Shown one piece after another: positions 1 to 9,500 of a stretch of 64,000 nt of DNA (the stretch's first letter is position 1; every line of letters starts with the position of its first letter). The notes under the pieces were generated by a model. The model had not been told where the DNA came from and made no database searches. It saw only the letters and a list, made by a program, of their open reading frames with translations. The position numbers and the translations under genes were made by a program. Source of the DNA: Shewanella indica (GTDB taxonomy: Bacteria > Pseudomonadota > Gammaproteobacteria > Enterobacterales > Shewanellaceae). Location: NCBI RefSeq assembly GCF_002836975.1, contig NZ_NIJK01000025.1, positions 17,673 to 81,672 of the forward strand. Reading direction: 5' to 3'.

Positions 1-2
1 AG

Positions 3-128
3 CTGCTTGGCATCAAGCAAGGTCTTGGGGGGATTATTCGACAAGGTTTCATCCTTTGGATCAACAAGATAGTTTATTATGCCAGCCACCCGGCTTTGGT
101 GGGTATAACCTTTAGCTACTGGTTATAA
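3..128 (+). CDS. C-terminal fragment of an unidentified protein, cut by the window edge
   Basis: An open frame enters from the left edge and stops at TAA 126-128. It encodes 41 residues rich in Gly, Ile, aromatic residues and Tyr, with no internal stop, and it converges on the rhamnose reductase gene. Such a tail would suit a glycosyltransferase or membrane protein of a surface-polysaccharide cluster, but that is a guess from the neighbour. The other two plus frames also stop within 120 bases, so the coding call rests only on composition. Confidence 0.35.
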   Translation: MLGIKQGLGGIIRQGFILWINKIVYYASHPALVGITFSYWL

Positions 129-172
129 TCTACAGCCGGTTTTGCCTTACTTTTCATCCTGTTTAACCCCAT

Positions 173-1474
173 TCAATCCAAGGAAGGTGCACCAAGCCCC
201 GAAAGCATCAGCGCCAGCTGCGCCTGCCAGGAAAGCCAGATGGGTGATGGATAGTCTTTTGGCAAATAGCAGCGAAATGCCGAAGGCATGGCCGCCATGG
301 CATCTTTGAGAGCGCTTGAGTCGAGCGCCGAATACGCCGGGCGCGGCGCCTGCGCTCGATTCAATAAGGCGCCGTACTCTGCTGTGCTGACAGGCGTTAT
401 CCGGCACCCTGGCGTGATTGGCGCCGGGTTTGCTGGTGAATGCAATGTAGCTTGAGATTGCAATGCAGCTTGAGATTGCAACGCGGCTTGGGAATGCAAT
501 GTAGCTTGAGATGGCGACGCGGTTTGCAATGGCACCGCCGCCTGAGAGCTTGGCACTGAATTGCACTGCTGCTTGGCAATTTGCTCGGCTATCTCTTTGG
601 TGAAAAGATACCAGCTGCACTGCCCCTTTGCCGCGTAATGAAAGCAGCCGCTCAGCACCGCGGACTTCTCTGGCTTAAGATGAAACCAGATGAGCAACTG
701 CCAGATAAGCCGCGCCAACGCCTCGGCCCAGGTTGGCGTACCGACTTGATCTGCCACCACCTTGAGTTCCGGACGCTCGGTCAGCAATCGCCGCATGGTC
801 AACACAAAGTTGCTGCCAAAACGGCTGTAAAGCCAAGAGGTTCTCAGCACCAGGGCGCCGGGATTGGCCTTAAGCAAGCGCTGCTCGCCGGCGAGCTTGC
901 TCTGACCGTACAGGCTCAAAGGCTCGCAAACATCACTCTCGGTCAAGGCTCTGGGCGCATTCCCGAGCATATTGGCAGCTGCATTTCCAGAAACGTTTCC
1001 AAGAGCATTTCCCAAATCCTTCCCGAAGACATTTCCGAAGACATTCCCGAAGACATAGTCGCTCGAAATATGGATAAGCCAAGCACCCTGTTGCCGGCAC
1101 CAGATAGCCAAACGCTCCGGCGCTTCGGCATTAAGCGCCATCGCGGCAGCCATATCCTGCTCAGCCGCATCCACGGCGTTGTAGGCGGCGCAGTTGATTA
1201 TCACATCGGCATTGATTTCACTGAGCCGCTCAGACAAATCTGCCGAGGTTAAATCCAGCTGCTGATGCCCGAGCGCCACAATTTCAATTGCGCTGCCAGG
1301 TACTACAGCACTGCGGGGCTCTACAGCACTGCCGGGCACCAGGCTTACCTCAGGTATCTTCATTCGCAGCCTGGAAGGCGAAAACTCGGGTAACCAAGGT
1401 AAGTTCGCCAGCAGCGCCTGTCCGAGCTGGCCATGAGCGCCGGTGATCAATATTCGGGTAGTCTTGGCTGTCAC
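173..1474 (-). CDS. rfbD: dTDP-4-dehydrorhamnose reductase with repeat insertions
   Basis: RmlD/RfbD-type short-chain reductase, which makes dTDP-L-rhamnose by NADPH reduction of dTDP-4-dehydrorhamnose in the cytoplasm for O-antigen or other glycans. The N-terminal dinucleotide motif ITGAHGQLG is at residues 10-18, SSDYVF at 137-142 and the catalytic YGQSK (Tyr189, Lys193) follows. The family is usually near 290 residues; this one is 433. The excess lies mainly in three low-complexity blocks: about residues 46-64 (PGSA-type), 141-174 (tetrapeptide LGN/FGN) and 308-344 (hexapeptide SQAAL). All keep the frame. The start is GTG with a weak ribosome site. Core motifs are intact, so activity is plausible but unproven. 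Confidence 0.85.
   Translation of the reverse strand: MTAKTTRILITGAHGQLGQALLANLPWLPEFSPSRLRMKIPEVSLVPGSAVEPRSAVVPGSAIEIVALGHQQLDLTSADLSERLSEINADVIINCAAYNAVDAAEQDMAAAMALNAEAPERLAIWCRQQGAWLIHISSDYVFGNVFGNVFGKDLGNALGNVSGNAAANMLGNAPRALTESDVCEPLSLYGQSKLAGEQRLLKANPGALVLRTSWLYSRFGSNFVLTMRRLLTERPELKVVADQVGTPTWAEALARLIWQLLIWFHLKPEKSAVLSGCFHYAAKGQCSWYLFTKEIAEQIAKQQCNSVPSSQAAVPLQTASPSQATLHSQAALQSQAALQSQATLHSPANPAPITPGCRITPVSTAEYGALLNRAQAPRPAYSALDSSALKDAMAAMPSAFRCYLPKDYPSPIWLSWQAQLALMLSGLGAPSLD
442..549 (-). repeat. 18-bp minisatellite inside rfbD, about six copies
   Basis: Plus-strand units begin GCAATGTAGCTTGAGATT and recur every 18 bases with a few substitutions. The outer units are the most diverged. 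On the coding strand each unit gives six residues of the form S-Q-A-A/T-L-H/Q. Because the period is a multiple of three, copy-number change would alter length and not frame. Confidence 0.85.
957..1064 (-). repeat. 12-bp minisatellite inside rfbD, about eight to nine copies
   Basis: Units of 12 bases of the type GAAGACATTTCC are tandem and best conserved at about 1017-1052. They encode the tetrapeptide V/A-F/L-G-N directly after the active-site motif SSDYVFG. This places the array in the loop that separates the catalytic Ser/Asp region from the YxxxK motif. Confidence 0.85.
1283..1339 (-). repeat. Third short in-frame repeat inside rfbD
   Basis: Three degenerate 18-base units encode PGSAVE, PRSAVV and PGSAIE-like hexapeptides near residues 46-64. 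They are shorter and more diverged than the other two arrays in the same gene. Confidence 0.65.
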
Positions 1475-1543
1475 GATTTGGGATTCATGGCTAATCAGTT
1501 GATGGATTTTTGTGGTTCGTATACTTAAAGCAGGCGAACCAGG

Positions 1544-2305
1544 TTAGCCTGCAACCGCCTCACTCTCAAAGTAGTCGATTAACTCACCAAGCGTCTTGTG
1601 GCCTCGCTGCTGCAGGAAATTCAGCAGTGCCAATGGCTCGCGATTGAGCAGCCTGTCTCTTGGATAACCGGCGGCATCCACTATCTCAAGCGCCAGCGGG
1701 AACTCACCCAGACTGAAGGCAACATGGGAATCTGATCCCATCACCAATTGGGCGTCGAATCGTTTCGCCAGTTTGGCAATATTGAGGCAACTGTCTTCAC
1801 TGCCCTTGCGGGAGCAGGCAAAAGAGGAGTTATTGATCTCCAGCGCCACATTATGCTCGGCGGCGGTGCGGACAATCAGCTCCTGATCCAGTGGATATTT
1901 GGGGTTGCCTGGGTGGGTAATGATATCGACCTTGCCGCTGCGAATGCAGTTCAGCAGCGCCTGAGTATGGCTGTCACTGTCGGCGGGAGGGAATACCGGC
2001 TCATGAAACCCGGCCTGCACCAAGTCCAGCTCTTCCAGGAACTCACCAAAGAAGTCAATTTCCCCCTCCAGATTGGTAATATTGGCTTCAATCCCGCGCA
2101 ATATCCCCACGCCGTCGACTATCCGCGGCAACACCCTGAGATTCACGAAATGCCAGAAATGCGGTGCATCGGCCATCGCCGGACCATGATCTGTGGTGGC
2201 AAACAAACGGATCCCTTTCTGCTTGGCGACTGCCAGATAATCATGGATCGTGCTGTAGGCGTGAGTAGAGGCAACTGTGTGGGTATGGGTATCGACTACG
2301 AACAT
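1544..2305 (-). CDS. ycdX: PHP-domain phosphatase, YcdX family
   Basis: A 253-residue PHP (polymerase and histidinol phosphatase) hydrolase. The family binds a trinuclear metal centre and removes phosphate from small substrates; the physiological substrate of YcdX is uncertain. The metal motif DTHTHT stands at residues 5-10, a second motif TTDHGPAM near 37-44 and late His/Asp motifs include [10 protein letters not shown] and MGSDSH. Length matches the E. coli protein closely. It lies downstream of and on the same strand as the helicase, but a 255-base gap argues against tight coupling. Confidence 0.88.
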   Translation of the reverse strand: MFVVDTHTHTVASTHAYSTIHDYLAVAKQKGIRLFATTDHGPAMADAPHFWHFVNLRVLPRIVDGVGILRGIEANITNLEGEIDFFGEFLEELDLVQAGFHEPVFPPADSDSHTQALLNCIRSGKVDIITHPGNPKYPLDQELIVRTAAEHNVALEINNSSFACSRKGSEDSCLNIAKLAKRFDAQLVMGSDSHVAFSLGEFPLALEIVDAAGYPRDRLLNREPLALLNFLQQRGHKTLGELIDYFESEAVAG

Positions 2306-2560
2306 GGCTCCCCCAGGAGACTGTTTCTTGAAAACCGGGCCACTAGCTTAGCGCAACTGACCCACTTTGGCGAATGAACCCAATAGCGTTTCCTACCTAT
2401 CGGCCACCCCAAAGATAAAGGGGATGCATCGACTCAAACGGCTTGAACAGCATAGGTTTACACTCGGCAAAACTCTCAAGCATCTGCCGTGAGCTTTCGT
2501 CCTAACGGCTTCTCGGCACGCCGTGAAATCATCCCTGATGGCTCAACTAAATCGGACTTG

Positions 2561-3784
2561 CTATCTTTTACCAAGCGCTCTCTTGCGGGCCCGCTGCTTT
2601 TGGGCAGCTTTACTCTGGTTTCTCGGCGCGTCAAAACTGCGGTTAAGATCCGGCTCAAACCCGGGCAGCCATTCTCTGGGGAGGCGCCTGTCGAGCATGG
2701 CTTCCAGCTCTTCGAGGAGGCGCTCGTCGTCACGACTGAATAGGGTGATGGCGAGCCCTTCCATGCCGGCGCGGCCGGTGCGGCCAATGCGGTGCAGATA
2801 ATCTTCGCGCTTGAACGGCAGCTCCAGATTGATAACGCAAGGCAAGGCCGCTACATCCAGGCCTCTGGCGGCAACATCTGTAGCCACCAGCAAACGGCAT
2901 TCACCCGCCTTGAACGCCTGATAGGTCTGCTCCCGCTGGGCCTGACTCAGATCTGAGTGCAGCGCACTGGCGGCCAAGCCCTCGGCACTGAGCTCACAGA
3001 CCAGTTTGTCGGCGCCCTCCTTGGTGCGGCTGAACAGCAACACCTGACGCCAGTCGTGCCGACGACAAAGGGCGGCAACGGCGGCGGCCTTACGCTCGCT
3101 ATCGAGCTCAATCAATCGCTCCTTGATACTGCCATCCTGCTCTGATGCTTGCAGCTCCAGCACTTTGGGAGACTGCAGCAAAGTCTTGGCCAGGTGCCAG
3201 ATGTTGTCGTTGAAGGTGGCGGAAAACAGCAGAGTCTGGCGCTGTTTGGCCATCTTTTTCATCAGCGCCGAGATCTCATCTTCAAACCCCATGTCCAACA
3301 TGCGGTCGGCCTCATCAAACACCAAGGTTTCAACCTTATCCAGCCTGAGACTGCGCTTTTTAAGATGATCCAGCAGGCGCCCGGGCGTGGCGACCAAGAG
3401 ATCAACGCCATCCTTGAAGTTCTTTAGCTGCCCATCGAGTGGCACGCCGCCATAGGCAATGGCAATCTTCAGCTCGCAGCCCTTGGCATAGCTTTTAATG
3501 TTATCGAAAACCTGCTGCGCCAACTCCCGGGTAGGCACCAGCACCAGAGCCTTGGGCGCTGCGGGTTTTACTGCTCTCTCAGCCGTGGCGGGCAGTAAAC
3601 GCGCCAGCAGCGGCAAGGCAAAGGCGGCGGTTTTCCCTGTGCCCGTCTGTGCCTGCACCAGGAGATCGCTGCCGGCGAGCACCAAAGGAATGGCCTCTGC
3701 CTGCACTTGGGTTGCCTTGCTAAAACCCAGTCCGGCCAGATTGGTCAGTAGCGGTTCGGGCAGAGAAAAAGCGGCAAATTCCAT
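2561..3784 (-). CDS. DEAD-box ATP-dependent RNA helicase
   Basis: A 407-residue superfamily 2 RNA helicase that unwinds or remodels RNA in the cytoplasm. All core motifs are present in order: Q motif (FSKATQVQAEAIP), motif I AQTGTGKT, Ia PTRELAQQ, II DEAD (as DEADRMLDMGF), III SAT, V ATDVAARGLD and VI HRIGRTGRAG. A basic tail rich in Lys/Arg/Gln follows, as in RhlE-like proteins. The ATG at 3784 has AAGGA eight bases upstream. It is divergent from the Lon-like protease gene. The exact subfamily is not resolved; RhlE-like is the closest impression. Confidence 0.93.
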   Translation of the reverse strand: MEFAAFSLPEPLLTNLAGLGFSKATQVQAEAIPLVLAGSDLLVQAQTGTGKTAAFALPLLARLLPATAERAVKPAAPKALVLVPTRELAQQVFDNIKSYAKGCELKIAIAYGGVPLDGQLKNFKDGVDLLVATPGRLLDHLKKRSLRLDKVETLVFDEADRMLDMGFEDEISALMKKMAKQRQTLLFSATFNDNIWHLAKTLLQSPKVLELQASEQDGSIKERLIELDSERKAAAVAALCRRHDWRQVLLFSRTKEGADKLVCELSAEGLAASALHSDLSQAQREQTYQAFKAGECRLLVATDVAARGLDVAALPCVINLELPFKREDYLHRIGRTGRAGMEGLAITLFSRDDERLLEELEAMLDRRLPREWLPGFEPDLNRSFDAPRNQSKAAQKQRARKRALGKR

Positions 3785-4011
3785 GGAGAGTCCTTCAAAA
3801 ATAAAGCTTAGGGCAAACCGCCATTATACCCTGCTACCTGGTGACAGGTAGGTGTTATCCCTGGGTTCAGGCAGCAAACGTTGCTTACGGGTGAAAAATT
3901 AACCGCCCGAGAGACTTATTCGGCTTGACGTTTGCTTTAGGCTGCAGCGCATCTTATTGTCATAAAAAGCAGTTTTACTTTTCTCTGCCCTATTTGAACA
4001 AGGAAGCGCCC

Positions 4012-6396
4012 ATGGCCGTCACCAGCTTAGATGCCAGTCAGGTATATCGTCCCGCCAATCTCGACAATCTGGGAGATGAGGTCAAATCTACCCGCGAACT
4101 GGAGCCGCTGGATGACATCATAGGCCAGGAGCGGGCCCAGAGTGCGGTGGAATTTGCCATGTCCATCAAGGAGAAGGGCTACAACATCTATGCCATAGGC
4201 CAAAATGGTCTGGGCAAACGCACCATGATGCTGCGTTATCTCAAGCGCCATGAATTTACCGACAAGACACTTAACGACTGGTGTTATGTGGCCAACTTCG
4301 ACCAGACCCGGACCCCCAAGGTGCTCAAACTGCCCGCCGGCAAGGGCGTCACTTTCAAGAAAGAGATGGAAAAACTGGTTCTCCGGCTGGTCAAGGCGCT
4401 GCCGTTGGCGTTTGACAACGAGATGTATTACCGCCGCGCCGACAAGCTCAAGAGTCAGTTGGCGCAAAAACAGGAAGCGGCGCTGCTGGCTCTGAGCGAA
4501 GAAGCCAAGGGGATGAAAATAAGCCTCTCCATCAACACTCAGGGCGAGTATCAGTTGATGGCGCTGAACGGCGAAGAGCCGCATACCGAGGAAACCTATC
4601 TCGCCCTGCCAGAAGCCGAGCAACAGCTGTTTGAACAGAATATCAAGCACTTGGAATCGCGCCTGCGGGGTATTATCCGCCAACTGACCGAATGGGAAGA
4701 AGAGTTCAGCACCAAGCAGCAGGAGCACGATGAACAGGTGGCCCGCGAAGTACTGAGTCATTTCTTCAAGCCGCTCAAGGATGAATACCGCAGTCTGCCG
4801 GAAATCCGCTCTTTTCTGACGGCGATGCAAAAAGATATGCTCGGCAACCTGGATATCTTCCTTGAGGAGAGTGAAGACCAACTGGCGCTGGCTTATGCCT
4901 CGCTGGAAAAGAAAATGCCCAGGCGCTATCAGGTTAATCTCTTGGTAGAACAGGAAGAGCAGAAATTCCCTGTGGTGGTAGAGGAAAACCCCACCTATCA
5001 CGGCCTGTTTGGATATGTGGAAAACGCCACTTACCGCGGCACTGTCTTTACCGACTTTTCGCTGATCCGACCCGGCAGCCTGCACAAGGCCAATGGCGGG
5101 GTGCTGCTTATGGATGCGGTCAAGGTGCTGGAGCGGCCCTACGTTTGGGACGGACTCAAACGGGCACTGCGTTCCCGCAGTCTGGACCTCAGCTCGCTGG
5201 AGCGTGAAGTCTCCCTGTCCGGCACAGTTTCACTGGCACCTGAGCCTATCCCTCTGGATGTCAAAATCGTGCTCTTCGGTGACAACCAGACCTACCAGTT
5301 ACTACAGCATTATGATCCCGACTTCAGTGAGCTGTTTCGGGTAACCGCCGACTTTGAAGATGTGATGCCAAGAAGTCCGAAGGCCGAATGCTTCTATGCC
5401 AGATTTATCTCTTCGATAGTGCACGACAACCAGATGCTGCACTGCGATCGCAGCGCCATTGCGCGGATAATCGAATTCAGCTCGCGCCAGGCCGATGACC
5501 AAACCCAGCTGTCACTGCATTCGGCCAATATCGCCAATCTGCTGCGGGAGACCCACTACTGCGCCAAGGCGGCCAACGCCCGCAGTATTCGCCTCACCCA
5601 TGTAGAGCAGGCACTGGCGCAGCAGGAGCAAAGGGTATCGCGTCTCAGGGACCAACTGATGCAGAGCTTTCACAAGGGTACCACCCTGATTGATGTGCAC
5701 GGCAAAGCCTGCGGCCAGGTCAACGCCCTATCGGTTATCGCCACCACAGATCATCAGTTTGGCCTGCCTAACCGTATCAGCGCGACCACAGCCTTTGGCA
5801 AGGGCGAAGTGTTGGACATAGAACATAAGGTGCGCCTCGGCGGCCGTATTCACTCCAAGGGGGTGTGGATCCTCTCGGCCTATATCAAAACCCTGTTGGG
5901 ACGCGAGGCCGATATTCCGCTGACCACCTCCCTGACCTTTGAACAATCTTATTCCGGGGTCGATGGCGACAGTGCCTCCATGGCCGAATGCTGCGCCATT
6001 ATCTCTGCAATCGCCCAGGTTCCCCTGCGCCAGGATATCGCCATCACAGGCTCAATGAACCAGTTCGGTGAAGCCCAGCCCATAGGCGGAGTCAATGAAA
6101 AGATTGAAGGCTTTTTCGATGTCTGTGCCATCAAGGGGCGCAGACATACCCAAGGGGTGATCATTCCCGCGACCAACGCCCACAACCTGATGCTGAAAAA
6201 GCCTGTGGTGGACGCAATCAGCAAGGGCAAGTTCCATATCTGGACGGTCGAGCATGTGACCGAGGCGATGGCATTGCTGTGTGATATGGAAACCGGTAAG
6301 GCCGACAAGCGTGGTCACTACCCGAATGGCAGTTTACTGGGGCTGGCCTCGGCCAGGCTGTCAGCACTGAAAACTAAAAACCAAGACAAGGATTAA
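4012..6396 (+). CDS. Lon-like ATP-dependent serine protease (AAA_32 type)
   Basis: A 794-residue cytoplasmic protease of the LonB/YcbZ-like family. An N-terminal ATPase part carries the P-loop GQNGLGKR (Lys69). A long helical insertion follows at about residues 120-330, then the second half of the ATPase domain and a C-terminal Lon proteolytic domain with the Ser-Lys dyad at Ser654 (DGDSAS) and Lys697 (GGVNEK). In this family the residue after the P-loop lysine is often Arg, so that is not a defect. I chose ATG 4012 over the upstream in-frame ATG at 3925 because AAGGAAG stands just before it and the protein then begins like its relatives. A strong terminator follows. Confidence 0.9.
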   Translation: MAVTSLDASQVYRPANLDNLGDEVKSTRELEPLDDIIGQERAQSAVEFAMSIKEKGYNIYAIGQNGLGKRTMMLRYLKRHEFTDKTLNDWCYVANFDQTRTPKVLKLPAGKGVTFKKEMEKLVLRLVKALPLAFDNEMYYRRADKLKSQLAQKQEAALLALSEEAKGMKISLSINTQGEYQLMALNGEEPHTEETYLALPEAEQQLFEQNIKHLESRLRGIIRQLTEWEEEFSTKQQEHDEQVAREVLSHFFKPLKDEYRSLPEIRSFLTAMQKDMLGNLDIFLEESEDQLALAYASLEKKMPRRYQVNLLVEQEEQKFPVVVEENPTYHGLFGYVENATYRGTVFTDFSLIRPGSLHKANGGVLLMDAVKVLERPYVWDGLKRALRSRSLDLSSLEREVSLSGTVSLAPEPIPLDVKIVLFGDNQTYQLLQHYDPDFSELFRVTADFEDVMPRSPKAECFYARFISSIVHDNQMLHCDRSAIARIIEFSSRQADDQTQLSLHSANIANLLRETHYCAKAANARSIRLTHVEQALAQQEQRVSRLRDQLMQSFHKGTTLIDVHGKACGQVNALSVIATTDHQFGLPNRISATTAFGKGEVLDIEHKVRLGGRIHSKGVWILSAYIKTLLGREADIPLTTSLTFEQSYSGVDGDSASMAECCAIISAIAQVPLRQDIAITGSMNQFGEAQPIGGVNEKIEGFFDVCAIKGRRHTQGVIIPATNAHNLMLKKPVVDAISKGKFHIWTVEHVTEAMALLCDMETGKADKRGHYPNGSLLGLASARLSALKTKNQDKD

Positions 6397-6481
6397 AACA
6401 AGGCTTAAACCTATTCTGGGCAAAACGCACTCTTTTCCGGTATGGAGTCAAAACGTCGGTGACCAGGCCGTGAAACTCAAT

Positions 6482-6516
6482 AAAAATCCCCGCCATTGTT
6501 AATGGCGGGGATTTTT
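6482..6516. terminator. Bidirectional rho-independent terminator
   Basis: Perfect hairpin with arms ATCCCCGCCATT and AATGGCGGGGAT around a GTT loop, flanked by A and T runs. It sits between the convergent Lon-like and giant subtilase genes and can serve both. Confidence 0.9.
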
Positions 6517-6555
6517 CATCTGGCTATTGTTCCAGGCGAACCACCTGAACTGGGC

Positions 6556-9500
6556 TTAACGCCGACGTCGCAGCAATCCCAGCGACAAGAGCAGTAAACT
6601 CCAGCCGAGTGAACCACCCGAGTCTGACTCATCCACCGGCGGCTCTGGTGGGCTCACAGGGTCAATCCCGTCGGACTCCACCTTCAGCATAAAGCTGGTG
6701 CTGGCGGCATCGCCGCTGTTGAGGCTATCACGCACAGTTACTGTGACCAGGGTTTCACCGTGGAAATCGGCCTCTGGGATCAGGTTGAAACTGTCACCGT
6801 CAATCTCTGCACTGATGTGTTCACCACTGACCTCCAACAGATTAGGCACTTTATCGGCATCAATATAAGTCACGGCAATACCGTCTATACGGCCATTTTC
6901 AGCAACGCTCATGTCACTGAGTGGCGCCAGTTGGATATTGCCTTTAACCGCAATTTGATGGCTCAGGGTTTCCGGTTCGCCGCCTTCAAGATCGTAATCC
7001 AGTGTCATGGCAAGCGCCTTACCGGTAGCACCGGGTTGAATCGCCGCCTTGAAGCTCAGCTCGACCCTGCTTTGCTCAGGCCCTGAGTAATCAAAACAGA
7101 TCACCAGGTCTTCCTCGAGCAAGGTATCCAGATTATCGAAGCCCAGCATCTCATAAAGATAGCCATTCTTCGGCCCTGCATCACTGGACCAGGTACTGTC
7201 AAAGCCTTCGACAAACACAGCACCGTCAGCCACATCGGCCCCCAGATTCTGGTAGGCATAGATGATCTCATACATACCTGGATGATCGTCGATACCACTA
7301 CGCAGTATGGTCTGGAAGTCAAACTCCTGACCTGTCTGGCGGTCGGTAACATTATCAAACTCGAGGAACAACAAATCCCCCAGATCCGGACGTTCTTCCT
7401 TATACTGAGACGCTATGGTCAGGCCCCATGGTTCTTCCCAATGACGGCGGTACTTCATCTCGAAACTGCCACGCCAGAAGGGTGCCAGCGCCTCGTAGAG
7501 GAAACCCGGGCCACGGTGCGCACCCATATACCAGGAGGCAGTGTTAAACTGCAACGCGCCTACTGTGCTCATCCGCATATAACCGGCATTGGCCTGATTG
7601 TACACCTTAAACTCGGCGCCCTCTTTGTAGAACAACCAGTCAATAGGCACATCGACACTGATTTGAGAATCACCGACCAACCAGTCGGCATTGGGCTGCA
7701 TACCAAACTCACCAAAGAGATCTATGTAGCCACCGGTGGAGTACTCATCAATCATAGGTGTACGACACATGGCATCGTTAAGGTTGGTACTGACTTTGTA
7801 TTGCCGCTCAAGGAGCCGAGTGCTGGGCTGCAAGCCTGTCAGCGTCAAACCGTTTTCATCGGCAACAATCGCTTCGGCAACCGCAGGGTTATTGCTCTTG
7901 ATGGTCGCCGGCGCCAAACGCATGCCTTCAGGTAACTTGAGCTGCAGTTCATAGTTGCGATCGCGGGATTCCAGGTTGGCCGCCAGTTTAACGGTAACAT
8001 CCACAACATCTTCACTCAGCGCCTTGTCCTGGCTGACTGTCCAACTGACGGCATCCTCGCTGCGGCGGATATTGAGGGCACTAAAACCGAAAGAACCTTC
8101 AGCGCCCGGCCCGGCACCGAGATCCATACCGCCATAGAAAACATCCCCTTGCTTGGCATCGGGAATATTCCAGTTAAGAGTCAACTGGTAGTCACCGTTG
8201 CCATCGTGCGATGCCGGGCCATCCAAGCTCAACATACCACGATCGTCATCGGCCATGATCACCGCATGGCCGGTCACAGCTTCCACTTCCCCCTTGCCAT
8301 AAGCCATGGCGGTGGCAAACCAATAAGTACCGGGAGCAGGATTTTCCAGGCTACAAAGATTGTTTTCGGCTTGGCTGGAAGAGAAACACATCAGCTCGGC
8401 ATCGTATTCAGCCTTGAGCGCCCTGTCATCCTGTTCCATCTCCTCCTGCGAAGGGATAAAGCCGTTGTTGCCGTTGGCATCACGACCCAGGATCACAAAA
8501 GGGAACACCCCTGAATAGCGTGGGTTCATATCCTCAAGCGTGCTGGTGCGCTTGGCGCTCTGCACTTCCACCACCAAACGCTTGGCGCCTTCAGGAACCG
8601 TGACTGTTTGAATATCCCAGCCCTTTTCTATGTAGTCCAGGTCAAGGAATGGCGCCACGGCTTCCAGGGTGGCACTTTTAAGTTCAGGCTGCACTGGGCC
8701 GTAGAAACGTGGCGTCAGCTGGGCATAGGCCGAGGTATTCATCTTCAGAGTCTCACTGCCCTGAGAGCGGCTGATCTCCAAATCCATGGATACCGGCATC
8801 TGATCTGCCTTACTGGCCACCACCACTGGCATGTGCAGCTCAGGGGAAGCACCCGACGCTTCAGTGAGCCTGAGCTCACCATTGAAGAAGGTGTTTTTGT
8901 TTTGTACCTGTTGCCAAGGCGTTCCCGGTTCGCTCGGATTGACGTTGGACTCAATCAGCGGCGGCACTTTGGCCTTGATCACCAGGGTCTGACTCTCACC
9001 CTTGGCAAGAGTAAAGTTCGTGGGAGAAACGCTGAGCTCAAAGCCCTGCTCTTGACCCAAAGCCTCGGCACTCCAGCTGCCGTCGCGGGTAGCAGTAACA
9101 GTACGCATCCAGCTGCAGCTTTGCTCACAGGCCATTTCCACCATGGAAGGCAGGTTGAGCCAATTGACTATCCCACCGTTTTCCGGATTGGCATTACGGT
9201 AATTTTCTATGGTCTCATCCATCACCAGGCCGGTATCGGCTGCACGGGCCACATTAATGGCACCGGCGCCGGCCATAAAGTGATAGAAAGGCTCCAGCAA
9301 CTCATAACCTGTGTTGAGATACACAGGCCCGGCAGTCATCATCAGCGCCGACTGCACTTCAGCCGGGGTCCACTCTGGATGCAGCTGCATCAGCAACGTC
9401 ATGGCACCCGTCACATGGGGGGCTGCCATTGAAGTGCCGCTCATAAAGGTCCAGTCAGAAGCATCCGGCGCTCCGGTAAAGGGTTGATCATCTGCGTTGG

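Noticed and set aside
147..620. 157-residue minus frame rich in SSYIA repeats
   Set aside because: The same 18-bp repeats of rfbD read in another frame; the rfbD frame carries the enzyme motifs.
4198..4221. Defective P-loop in the Lon-like protease
   Set aside because: The Arg after the P-loop Lys occurs in this family and is not a sign of decay.
4027..5085. 352-residue open frame on the minus strand inside the Lon-like gene
   Set aside because: It is antisense to a protein with clear motifs, has no ribosome site and its composition mirrors the opposite strand.
8608..9432. 274-residue plus-strand frame inside the giant subtilase gene
   Set aside because: Antisense shadow of the subtilase; Leu/His/Arg-rich composition and no recognisable motif.
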